Assembly (NCBI GenBank): GCA_026982215.1
Contig: JALSHN010000018.1
Span: forward strand, 1 to 6,536
DNA: 6,536 nt
Source of the DNA: Gammaproteobacteria bacterium
GTDB taxonomy: Bacteria; Pseudomonadota; Gammaproteobacteria; S012-40
Reading direction: 5' to 3'
The position numbers were made by a program, and so were the translations under genes. Within the stretch, counting starts at the first letter, position 1, and each line of letters begins with the position of its first letter. Positions 1 through 6,008 of this stretch are shown piece by piece. The notes beneath the pieces are model-generated. The model was given only the letters and a program-made list of their open reading frames with translations, ran no database searches and was not told the DNA's origin.

Positions 1-1400
1 GTCCGCCGCTGTCGGTCGGCGTAGGGGTGATCGGTGGGCGGGTGGATGGGTATTGGGTCACGGGATCGCAGCCGTTGCGGATGCGGGTGTTTGCGGCCGA
101 GGACGATTCGGGGGCACCACTGGCAGAGGTCCCGGTGACGATGGATGAACCCTGTCGCTATGGTTATCGTTTCGAGGGGCTGTCGCCGGGGCGTTATCAC
201 CTGGAATTGTGGCGTGGTGACAAACGGCGCTGGCAGGGTGAGGTGACGTTGGGTGGGGAGGGGGTGGATTTCCCCGTGCCGCCGCCGCGGGTGGTGCGGG
301 TGGGTCCGGGAGGGGAGTTTGACATCCCCGCCGAGGCGGCCCGTGCTGTGGAAGGGGGGACGGTGGTGGAGATCGCTGCGGGGCGTTACGTGGACGACAT
401 CGCCGTGTGGCGCCAGTCGGGGTTGGTGTTGCGGGCGGTGGGGGGGACGGTGGAGCTGGAGGCGGCCTCGCCCATCGAATATCGCCTGGGGGAGGATGGT
501 GCCAATGGTAAGGCCATTTGGGTGATCGCCGGAGAGGACGTGCGGGTGGAGGGAATCCGCTTTCGCGGTGCCCATCTGCCCGATGGCGGGAATGCCGCTG
601 GTATCCGCTTGGAGCCTTCGGCGCGGCGGGTGAGCGTGTGTGGGAGCGAATTCGTCGACAATGAAAATGGGTTGATGGGCTCGGCCAACGATCTGCGCAT
701 CGAATTCAGCCGTTTCGTGGGAAATGGCGCCGGGGACGGGAGAACCCACAATCTCTACCTGGTGGAGGGGAGCGATTCGGTGGTGGTCTATGCCAGTGCC
801 GCGGTGGGGGCACGGATCGGTCACCAGATCAAGAGCCGCGCCCGTCGCACCGAGTTGTGGTATTCCATTCTCGCCGACGGCGCGGAGGGGTCATCCAGTT
901 ATGCCTTGGACGTTCCCGACGGTGGTGAGGTGTTGGTGGTGGGCAGCCTGTTGCAGAAGGGCCCCCAGGCAGACAATCCGGTGTTGCTCGCTTTCGGTGC
1001 GGAAGGGCTGGCGAACGACGGCCGCCGCCATCGGCTGATTTTGGTGCACAACACCTTGGTCAATCGCAACGCCTTCGGCGGCGAGGCGTTTTTCGCGGTG
1101 GCCGGCGGGATCGAGGCGATGCGCCTGTTCAATAATCTGTTTCTTGGGCCGGCACGGCGATTTTTCGGTGAGGGAGTGCCGGTGGATGAGGGCGGTAACC
1201 TGATGGCCTCGGACCAGGATGTGGTGGATGCCCCCGGTGGCGATTATCGACCCGTGCCGGGAGGGCGGGCGGTGGATGCCGCGGTCGTTCTTCCGGCAGA
1301 TCTGCCGCAGCCTGCCTGGCAGCCGGTGGGGGAAGCCGTGGTCGTGCCGCGGGTGATGAAAGGTCCGGCCTGGGACGTGGGGGCCTACGAGGTGCCTTGA
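1..1400 (+). CDS. Right-handed parallel beta-helix repeat protein, probably 5'-partial
   Basis: The frame is open from the window edge (first full codon at 3) to the TGA at 1398-1400. The first possible start inside the window is GTG at 27, with no good ribosome site, so the true start and any signal peptide probably lie upstream. Counting from that GTG (457 aa), residues about 1-90 look like a small beta-sandwich of the carboxypeptidase-regulatory/transthyretin type (YRFEGLSPGRYHLEL near 47-61). From about 92 a beta-helix begins (VGPGGEF, then GGTVVEIAAGRY), with repeated rungs rich in V/I/F-N. The block HNLYLVEG (241-248), GHQIKSRA (265-272), SSYALDVPDGG (290-300) and HNTLVN (341-346) matches my memory of a widespread uncharacterised bacterial beta-helix family. 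The end (WDVGAYEVP) is the usual terminal motif of such proteins. The fold suggests carbohydrate binding or lyase activity, but no catalytic residues can be assigned. Function is unknown, and nothing links it to the B12 genes beyond proximity. Confidence 0.8.
   Translation, partial: PPLSVGVGVIGGRVDGYWVTGSQPLRMRVFAAEDDSGAPLAEVPVTMDEPCRYGYRFEGLSPGRYHLELWRGDKRRWQGEVTLGGEGVDFPVPPPRVVRVGPGGEFDIPAEAARAVEGGTVVEIAAGRYVDDIAVWRQSGLVLRAVGGTVELEAASPIEYRLGEDGANGKAIWVIAGEDVRVEGIRFRGAHLPDGGNAAGIRLEPSARRVSVCGSEFVDNENGLMGSANDLRIEFSRFVGNGAGDGRTHNLYLVEGSDSVVVYASAAVGARIGHQIKSRARRTELWYSILADGAEGSSSYALDVPDGGEVLVVGSLLQKGPQADNPVLLAFGAEGLANDGRRHRLILVHNTLVNRNAFGGEAFFAVAGGIEAMRLFNNLFLGPARRFFGEGVPVDEGGNLMASDQDVVDAPGGDYRPVPGGRAVDAAVVLPADLPQPAWQPVGEAVVVPRVMKGPAWDVGAYEVP
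289..315 (+). other. G-quadruplex motif inside the beta-helix gene
   Basis: G-runs at 289-291, 298-300, 302-304, 308-310 and 312-315 meet the usual four-tract rule; the last four have loops of only 1, 3 and 1 nt. It spans the linker between the N-terminal beta-sandwich and the beta-helix (VVRVGPGGE). GC-rich, G-biased genes produce such motifs by chance, so function is doubtful. Confidence 0.25.
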
Positions 1401-1684
1401 TCGTCCGGGTGACGGTGAAAAACCACCCGGAAGCGCACCGGCCCCAGCAGTTCCACCTGATGGGGGACCTGGGGTTCCACCACCCCGGGGCGTCCCGGTT
1501 CCAGCAGGTGTTCTTCCACTTCGGGTTCGAGGATGCGGTAGCGCAGCCGGCCCTCCAACACCTCGATCAGTCCCCATACCCCCTCGGCGGTGGTGTGGCG
1601 CCCCAGCAGGCCGGGGGGAACGCTGTCTTGGTCGAAGACCGGGGTTTCGCGGTGGGGTCGGACGTCGTCGGGCAAGGGTTTCAT
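1385..1684 (-). CDS. DUF1971 / TehB N-terminal-like small cupin protein
   Basis: This 99-aa protein starts at ATG (complement of 1682-1684) and stops at TAG (complement of 1385-1387). A GGAG on the minus strand (complement of 1695-1698) sits 10 nt before the start, a rather long but usable spacing. The pattern fits the DUF1971 cupin seen in YeaR and at the N-terminus of TehB-type proteins: TPVFDQDSVPPGLLGRHTT (14-32), EGVWGLIEVLEGRLRYRI (34-51) and a PQVPHQVELL strand (71-80) with a cupin-like His75. The length matches a stand-alone domain. Members have been linked to tellurite or nitrate-responsive loci, but no reaction is established and I assign none. It is divergent from cbiX, sharing a 56-bp control region. 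Its last 16 bp overlap the 3' end of the beta-helix gene in antisense. The family call is from pattern memory. Confidence 0.78.
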   Translation of the reverse strand: MKPLPDDVRPHRETPVFDQDSVPPGLLGRHTTAEGVWGLIEVLEGRLRYRILEPEVEEHLLEPGRPGVVEPQVPHQVELLGPVRFRVVFHRHPDDQGTS

Positions 1685-1685
1685 G

Positions 1686-1725
1686 GTGGGCGTGCTCCGG
1701 GTTGGGGGTACAATGTGACGCCCAC
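1686..1725. promoter_or_regulatory. Perfect 8-bp inverted repeat in the divergent promoter region, candidate operator
   Basis: GTGGGCGT at 1686-1693 is exactly mirrored by ACGCCCAC at 1718-1725, with 24 bp between the arms and 32 bp centre to centre, about three helical turns. The arms straddle the TACAAT box at 1709-1714: the left arm falls about where a -35 box would be and the right arm about at the start of transcription. It lies in the only intergenic space between the DUF1971 gene and cbiX, so a bound regulator could control both. The repeat is seen directly; the operator role is inference. The large spacer makes an RNA hairpin less likely than paired half-sites, but does not exclude it. 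Confidence 0.35.
1709..1714 (+). promoter_or_regulatory. Candidate -10 box (TACAAT) for the cbiX-cob operon
   Basis: TACAAT differs from the sigma70 consensus TATAAT at one position and lies 26 bp before the cbiX ATG, giving a predicted leader of about 20 nt. At 17-bp spacing the -35 position reads GTGGGC, a poor match, so the promoter would be weak or activator-dependent if real. It is one of few AT-containing hexamers in a very GC-rich stretch. Confidence 0.35.
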
Positions 1726-1731
1726 TTTATT

Positions 1732-1735
1732 GGAG
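1732..1735 (+). promoter_or_regulatory. Ribosome binding site deciding the cbiX start
   Basis: GGAG lies 5 nt before ATG 1741. This favours ATG 1741 over the in-frame TTG at 1702, which lies upstream of the -10-like box and would add 13 residues (start, then GVQCDAHFIGAT) before the conserved chelatase N-terminus. Confidence 0.7.
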
Positions 1736-1740
1736 CGACC

Positions 1741-2676
1741 ATGGAATCGGCAAACCCGCCCGCCTTGCTTATCGTCGGCCACGGTTCCCGCGACCCGGAA
1801 GGGGTGGCGGAGTTTCTGCGTCTGGCCGGCCACCTTCGTGACCGTTTTCCCGACCGCCTCTGTGAGATCGGTTTTCTGGAATTCGCCCGCCCTACCATCG
1901 AAGAGGGCATACAGACCCTGATCGAGCGGGGGGCGCGGCGGATCACCGCGGTGCCGGGGATGTTGATGGCCGCCCGTCACGCCAAGAACGACGTTCCCTT
2001 CGAGCTCAATACCCTGGCGGCGATGCATCCGGAATTGGAACTGCGTTACGGGGCGGAGCTGGGGGTGGATGCCGCCTTGCTGCGCCTGGCCGCGGCGCGC
2101 ATCGAGGCCGCCGAAGGCCGCTTGCCCCCGGGGCGGCGTGAGGAGACCTTGTTGATCGTGGTGGGGCGGGGGGCCTCCGATCCCGATGCCAACGGCAATG
2201 TGGCCAAGATCGCCCGCATGCTGTGGGAAGGCATGGGGTTCGGCTGGACCGAGACCTGTTACATCGGTGTCACCCGGCCATTACTGGCAGAGACCTTGGA
2301 GCGCGCCCGGGGGCTGGGGTTTTCCCGGATGATCGTCTTTCCGTATTTCCTGTTCACCGGCCGATTGGTGAAGAAGATCTATCGTCAGGCCGACGAGTTC
2401 GCTGCCGCTCATCCCGAGCTGGCCCTGGCCAAGGCTCATTACCTGGACGATGCCGATGAGGTGATCGAGGCCCTGGCCGAACGGGTGCGCCAGGCCGAGG
2501 AGGGCAGTGGGGTGATGAACTGTCTGCTGTGCCAGTACCGGGAGCGGATCGTCGGCTTCGAGGCCCATCAGGGTGAGCCCCAGGTGGGGCACCATTTCCA
2601 TGTGCGTGGGGCCGGTGTCGACGGCCATGGACATCATCACCATCATCATCACCACCTCCATCCCCACGAGGAATGA
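1741..2676 (+). CDS. cbiX: Sirohydrochlorin cobaltochelatase, long form (CbiX-L)
   Basis: The predicted 311-aa cytosolic chelatase inserts Co2+ into sirohydrochlorin, the entry step of the early-cobalt B12 route. It has two CbiX lobes. In lobe one, GHGSRDP carries His14 and PGMLMAARHAKNDVP carries His80, the expected catalytic or metal-binding pair. Lobe two begins near 136 with VVGRGASDPDANGN (Arg143 in place of the first His) and FPYFLFTGRLVKKI (200-213, Leu209 in place of the second), so only lobe one keeps the active-site pair. The C-terminus has MNCLLC (259-264), the MxCxxC signature reported to hold a 4Fe-4S centre in Bacillus megaterium CbiX-L. A His-rich tail follows (296-309, including eight consecutive His), probably for metal storage or delivery. 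It is the first gene of the operon and overlaps the next by ATGA. A SirB-like ferrochelatase role is possible but less likely in this context. Confidence 0.93.
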   Translation: MESANPPALLIVGHGSRDPEGVAEFLRLAGHLRDRFPDRLCEIGFLEFARPTIEEGIQTLIERGARRITAVPGMLMAARHAKNDVPFELNTLAAMHPELELRYGAELGVDAALLRLAAARIEAAEGRLPPGRREETLLIVVGRGASDPDANGNVAKIARMLWEGMGFGWTETCYIGVTRPLLAETLERARGLGFSRMIVFPYFLFTGRLVKKIYRQADEFAAAHPELALAKAHYLDDADEVIEALAERVRQAEEGSGVMNCLLCQYRERIVGFEAHQGEPQVGHHFHVRGAGVDGHGHHHHHHHHLHPHEE

Positions 2677-3314
2677 GCGGGTACGACTATCTCCGTGACC
2701 CGGCCGCCATCGAGGCCGCCTCCTTCGCTGCCATCGACGCGGCGGTGGCGCTGACCGGGTGGGAGCCGGGCATGGCCCGGGTGGCCCGGCGCTTGGTGCA
2801 CGCCTGCGGTGATCCGGCGGTGGTGGAACGGCTGACATGGGTCCACGACCCGGTGACTGCCGGCAGGCAGGCCCTGGGGCGCGGGGCGGCGGTTCTCTGC
2901 GACGTGGAGATGGTGCGTCACGGCCTCAGCCGCCGTTTCCTCGCTGGCAACCCGCTTCTCTGCCATCTCCATGACCCCGGTGTCGCCGAGTCGGCACGCG
3001 CGCGGGGGTGGACCCGGAGCATGACCGCCGTGGACCAATGGGAGACCCAGGGGGCGGTGGTGGTGGTGGGCAATGCCCCCACGGCGCTGTTTCGGCTGCT
3101 GGAGCGGCTGCAGGCCGGGGCCGCCAAGCCGGCCTTGGTGATCGCCATGCCGGTGGGGTTCATCGGCGCCGCCGAGTCCAAGGAGGCGGCGCTGGAATAC
3201 GCTCGAGACAGCGGCTTGCCGCTCATCGCCCTGCGGGGGCGGGTGGGGGGCAGTGCCCTGGCCTGCGCCGCCCTCAATGCCATCGCCCGGATGGCGGCGG
3301 GGGTGGCGGAGTGA
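2673..3314 (+). CDS. cobH: Precorrin-8X methylmutase (CobH/CbiC)
   Basis: The predicted 213-aa cytosolic enzyme moves the methyl group from C11 to C12 of (cobalt-)precorrin-8 to give (cobalt-)hydrogenobyrinic/cobyrinic acid. Length is normal for the family. The N-terminus YDYLRDPAAIEAASF is typical, and RLVHACGDP carries His43, the position of the catalytic His in CobH. GNAPTALFRLLE (133-144) and PVGFIGAAESKEAAL (160-174) are the two strongest family signatures, followed by RGRVGGSALACAALNAIAR (188-206). The start ATG overlaps the cbiX stop (ATGA, 2673-2676). A GAGG lies almost directly before it, too close to be ideal, so coupling to cbiX translation is likely. With CbiX and CbiG in the operon the natural substrate is probably the cobalt form, for which cbiC would be the more exact name. 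Confidence 0.95.
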   Translation: MSGYDYLRDPAAIEAASFAAIDAAVALTGWEPGMARVARRLVHACGDPAVVERLTWVHDPVTAGRQALGRGAAVLCDVEMVRHGLSRRFLAGNPLLCHLHDPGVAESARARGWTRSMTAVDQWETQGAVVVVGNAPTALFRLLERLQAGAAKPALVIAMPVGFIGAAESKEAALEYARDSGLPLIALRGRVGGSALACAALNAIARMAAGVAE

Positions 3315-4549
3315 GTGAAAAGATCCCCTGGGATGGGCCCCCCATCGCGGTGATCGGTGCCGGGGTGGGCGAGCTCACCCCCAGTGCCCGGGCGGCCCTG
3401 ACCCAGGCACGGCGGGTGATCGCCGAACCCCGTTTCGCTCCCCTGCTTGCCCCGGACCAACAGCGCTTGGATTGGCCCCGACCCTTGTCGGCCTTGGCCG
3501 AACGCTTGCCGGCGCTGGCAGATGCCCCCCTGGCGTTGCTGGCCTCGGGGGATCCGTTGTTCTACGGCATCGGCCGCTGGCTGTTGCGTCACCTGCCCCG
3601 GGAGGCGTTGCTGTTTTATCCGGGCATCAGTGCCGTGGCGGCGGCCTGCGCCCGCCTGGGCTGGCCGTGGGACGAGGTGGAGGTGGTGAGCCTCCATGGC
3701 CGCCCCCTGGTCCGTTGGCGCGCCTGCTTGCAGGTCAATCGCCGTTATGCCCTGTTGACCGATGACGACAGCCATCCCGCCGCGGTGGCCCGGGAGCTGG
3801 CGGCGGCGCGGTTGGAGCAATCCTCGATCCATGTCTGCGAGGACCTGGGCGGACCGGCGGAGCGGGTGCGGCATTTCAGTGTCATCGATTTGCTGGATGA
3901 AGAGGTCCCGGTCGTCCATCCCTTGCACATCACCTTGGTGGAGACCGCCGGTACCGGCGGGGTGTTGCCCGAGTTCCCCGGCTGGGACGATGGGGTATTC
4001 GCGACCGCGGCGGAAGACTCGGGGGCGATGATCAGCAAGCGCCTGGTACGGCTCGCCGCCCTTTCCTGGCTGGCGCCGCGTGCCGGCGAGGTGGGCTGGG
4101 ACGTGGGCGCCGGTTGCGGGGCGCTGGCGGTGGAGTGGGCCCGCTGGTGTCCCGGGAGCGTGGTCCATGCTCTGGAGTGCCGATCCCATCGGCTCGCCGC
4201 TCTGGAGGAGAACCGCAGTCGATTCGGGGTGGTGGACAATCTCCACGCCCATCTGGGACGCGCCCCCGAGGCCTTGGACGGACTGCCCCGGCCCCAGGCG
4301 GTATTCGTGGGGGGTGGGGGTGATCGGTTGCCCGAGATCCTGGCGGTCTGTTGGGAGCGGCTCTCCCCGGGGGGGCGGCTGGTGGCGGTGGCGGTCACCG
4401 AAGAGAGCCGGGCCGAATTGTTGCGTTTCGCCCGCGGACGCCGTCCCCAGTGGCAGGAGATCGCCACCGCGGAAGGGGCAGAACTGGGGGGACGGCTGCT
4501 GATGCGGCCCGCCCTGCCAGTGCGCTTGCTGCGGCTGGTGAAGCCATGA
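3311..4549 (+). CDS. cobL: Precorrin-6Y C5,15-methyltransferase (decarboxylating), CbiE-CbiT fusion (CobL type)
   Basis: This predicted 412-aa bifunctional enzyme methylates C5 and C15 with S-adenosylmethionine and decarboxylates the C12 acetate; the length equals classical CobL. Residues 1-205 are the CbiE half, a tetrapyrrole methylase: VIGAGVGELTPSA (14-26), LLASGDPLFYGIGRWL (76-91), YPGISAVAAACARLG (103-117) and HVCEDLGGPAERV (174-186). Residues about 228-412 are the CbiT half: MISKRLVRLAAL (240-251) then the Rossmann SAM loop DVGAGCGALAVEW (264-276), where Cys269 replaces the more usual Ser or Thr. I choose GTG 3311 because it overlaps the cobH stop as GTGA, leaves a conserved N-terminus and gives CobL length. 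The frame runs open far upstream inside cobH, but that extension is Gly/Arg-rich shadow sequence. In the cobalt pathway the halves would be named cbiE and cbiT. Confidence 0.94.
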   Translation: MSEKIPWDGPPIAVIGAGVGELTPSARAALTQARRVIAEPRFAPLLAPDQQRLDWPRPLSALAERLPALADAPLALLASGDPLFYGIGRWLLRHLPREALLFYPGISAVAAACARLGWPWDEVEVVSLHGRPLVRWRACLQVNRRYALLTDDDSHPAAVARELAAARLEQSSIHVCEDLGGPAERVRHFSVIDLLDEEVPVVHPLHITLVETAGTGGVLPEFPGWDDGVFATAAEDSGAMISKRLVRLAALSWLAPRAGEVGWDVGAGCGALAVEWARWCPGSVVHALECRSHRLAALEENRSRFGVVDNLHAHLGRAPEALDGLPRPQAVFVGGGGDRLPEILAVCWERLSPGGRLVAVAVTEESRAELLRFARGRRPQWQEIATAEGAELGGRLLMRPALPVRLLRLVKP

Positions 4550-5235
4550 GCGTGCTCTACGGGGTGGGCGTGGGGCCGGGTGGGGACGATCTGCTCACCC
4601 TGCGGGCGATACGGCTGCTCCAGGAAGTGGCGGTGGTCGCTGCCATCGCCGCCCCGGATCGCCCCTCCCGGGCCGTGGAGATCGCCCGCCCTCATCTGCC
4701 GCCGGCGTGCCGGCCTCGGGTGTTTGCCGTCCCCATGGCCTCGCGTGCCGAGGCCGAGGCCGCCTATGCCGGGATGGCCGAGACACTGGCCGGCGAGTTG
4801 CAGCAGGGGCGATCGGTGGCGCTGCTGTGCGAGGGTGATCCGCTGTTTTACGGCAGTTTCATCTACCTTCAACGGCGCTTGCAGGGACGTTTCCCAGTGC
4901 GGGTGATCCCAGGGGTGAGTGCCCTGTCGGCGGCGGCCGCCGCCCTGGGTCGCCCGCTGGCCTGTCAGGATCAGAGCCTGGCGGTGATTCCGGCCGGTGT
5001 CGGTGAGGAACGGCTGCGGGCTGCGCTGGCGGCCTTCGACACCGTGGTGATCCTCAAGGCCGGCCGGCATCGTGAGGCGGTGACCCGCCTGATCCATGAC
5101 AGCGGCCGTGCCGCCGAGGCCTGGTATTGCCAGGAAGTGGGAGGGGAGGCACAGCAATTGTTGCCGGTGGAAGGCTTGCCCCCGGGGCCGGGGCCGTATT
5201 TTTCCTTGTTCTTGGTCAGCCGGGGCTGCCCATGA
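4546..5235 (+). CDS. cobI: Precorrin-2 / cobalt-factor II C20-methyltransferase (CobI/CbiL)
   Basis: The predicted 229-aa cytosolic SAM-dependent methyltransferase methylates C20 of precorrin-2 or cobalt-factor II, the first methylation unique to the corrin branch. The tetrapyrrole methylase fold shows as GVGVGPGGDDLLTLRAIRLLQ near the N-terminus, the CobI-type loop CEGDPLFYGSFIYLQRRL (about 100-117) and VIPGVSALSAAAAALGRPLA. The GDPLFYGSF.YL pattern distinguishes it from CobJ, CobM and CbiE. Length is near normal (about 230-240 aa). ATG 4546 overlaps the cobL stop (ATGA), and no strong ribosome site is visible, which suggests coupling. Codons 6 onward are unusually G-rich and form a five-tract G-quadruplex motif in the coding strand (4561-4585). 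Confidence 0.93.
   Translation: MSVLYGVGVGPGGDDLLTLRAIRLLQEVAVVAAIAAPDRPSRAVEIARPHLPPACRPRVFAVPMASRAEAEAAYAGMAETLAGELQQGRSVALLCEGDPLFYGSFIYLQRRLQGRFPVRVIPGVSALSAAAAALGRPLACQDQSLAVIPAGVGEERLRAALAAFDTVVILKAGRHREAVTRLIHDSGRAAEAWYCQEVGGEAQQLLPVEGLPPGPGPYFSLFLVSRGCP
4561..4585 (+). other. Five-tract G-quadruplex motif at the start of cobI
   Basis: Five runs of G (4561-4564, 4566-4568, 4572-4575, 4578-4580, 4582-4585) are separated by loops of 1, 3, 2 and 1 nt in the coding strand, so the mRNA would carry the motif 15 nt after the A of the cobI ATG. It encodes the conserved Gly-rich SAM loop, which forces GGN codons, but the tracts depend on G at several third positions. The motif is seen directly; folding and any effect on translation are inference. 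Confidence 0.4.
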
Positions 5236-6008
5236 GGCCGGTGATCGTCAGTCTCACCGATGCAGGGGCACGGCTGGCCGAGACGCTGGGCACCCTGTGG
5301 CCCGCGGCGGTCCACCACCATCGCCCCGTTCCCTTTGCCGAGACCCTGCAGACGGCCTTTGCTGAGGGACGCCCCCTGGCCTGCATCATGAGCAGTGGGA
5401 TCGTGGTGCGGGTACTGGCCCCGGTGCTGGGTGACAAACACCGTGATCCGCCGGTGTTGGTGCTGGACGAGGCCGGGCGCCATGTGGTGGCCCTGCTCTC
5501 CGGGCATGAGGGCGGCGCCAACGCCTGGGCCTGGGAGACGGCTCAGGCGCTGCGGGCCCGAGGGATCGACAGCGAGGCGGTGATCACCAGCAACCGACCC
5601 TATCTCCGTCCCGCGCGGGTGGCCGGCATGGGGTGTGCCCGGGGCACCGGTGTCGCCCATCTCCAGGCCTTGTTGAACCAAGCCCTGGAGCGGGCCGGTT
5701 GGCGTGAGGATGAACTCACCGCCCTGGCCAGCCTCGACCTCAAGGCCGACGAGCCCGGCCTGCGCGCCTTGGCCGCCCGCCTGGGCCTGCCCTTGGTGAC
5801 CTATCCGGCGGCGCGCCTGGAGGCCCTCGGCCCCCGGCTGGCCAACCCCTCGCCGGTGGTGGCGGCGGCGGTGGGCTGTCCCGGGGTGGCCGAGGCCGCG
5901 GCCCTGGCCTGCGCCGAGGACCATGCGGCCGCCCCGGCCCGGCTGGTGGTGGAAAAGATCAAGAGCCAGCAGGCCACCGTGGCCCTGGCCCGACCGGAGG
6001 AGAAATGA
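5232..6008 (+). CDS. cbiG: Cobalt-precorrin-5A hydrolase, short CbiG without the middle domain
   Basis: The predicted 258-aa enzyme opens the ring-A lactone of cobalt-precorrin-5A and releases a two-carbon unit (acetaldehyde), a step of the early-cobalt pathway. Residues 1-120 are CbiG_N: CIMSSGIVVRVLAPVLGDKHRDPPVLVLDE (51-80) and LLSGHEGGAN (88-97). Residues about 128-255 are CbiG_C: VAGMGCARGTG (130-140), ASLDLKADEPGL (166-177), NPSPVVAAAVGCPGVAEAAAL (205-225) and VEKIKSQQATVALAR (240-254). Full-length enterobacterial CbiG is about 350 aa with a middle domain between these blocks. Here only about ten residues (VITSNRPYLR) join them, so CbiG_mid is missing, with no sign of a frameshift. The start overlaps the cobI stop (ATGA); no good ribosome site is seen. 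It could be a known short subfamily rather than a decayed gene, since both end domains keep their motifs. Confidence 0.9.
   Translation: MRPVIVSLTDAGARLAETLGTLWPAAVHHHRPVPFAETLQTAFAEGRPLACIMSSGIVVRVLAPVLGDKHRDPPVLVLDEAGRHVVALLSGHEGGANAWAWETAQALRARGIDSEAVITSNRPYLRPARVAGMGCARGTGVAHLQALLNQALERAGWREDELTALASLDLKADEPGLRALAARLGLPLVTYPAARLEALGPRLANPSPVVAAAVGCPGVAEAAALACAEDHAAAPARLVVEKIKSQQATVALARPEEK
5996..6002 (+). promoter_or_regulatory. Strong Shine-Dalgarno for cobJ inside the end of cbiG
   Basis: GGAGGAG lies 2 nt before ATG 6005 (4 nt if GGAGG is counted). It is the best ribosome site at any of the five operon junctions and also encodes the PEEK tail of CbiG. It suggests cobJ is translated efficiently as well as coupled. 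Confidence 0.6.

Noticed and set aside
1405..1430. Stem-loop CCGGGTG/CACCCGG with a 12-nt loop as a terminator for the convergent genes
   Set aside because: No T-run follows on either strand, it lies within the cupin coding sequence, and a 7-bp GC stem is easily found by chance here.
1702..1740. TTG start at 1702 for cbiX
   Set aside because: It would precede the -10-like box and lacks a ribosome site, while ATG 1741 has GGAG at the right spacing and begins the conserved chelatase domain.
1685..1740. A cobalamin riboswitch before the operon
   Set aside because: Only 56 bp separate the two divergent genes, far less than a full riboswitch, and I see no B12-box-like element.
1397..1921. A 174-codon + strand open frame across the cupin gene into cbiX
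   Set aside because: It lies antisense to the DUF1971 gene and out of frame with cbiX, shows no family motif, and is explained by the scarcity of stops in GC-rich DNA.
2629..2655. The eight-His run as an engineered affinity tag
   Set aside because: It is followed by LHPHEE before the stop, mixes CAT and CAC codons, and His-rich tails are natural in CbiX-L.
3008..3310. An extended N-terminus for cobL inside cobH
   Set aside because: The extra 101 residues are Gly/Arg/Pro-rich, have no homology I recognise, and would exceed normal CobL length; GTG 3311 fits the family.
3745..5157. Long minus-strand open frames across cobL and cobI (also 2918-4252 and 4971-5924)
   Set aside because: They are Arg/Pro/Gly/Ser-rich shadows of well-recognised + strand enzymes with no start context or domain of their own.
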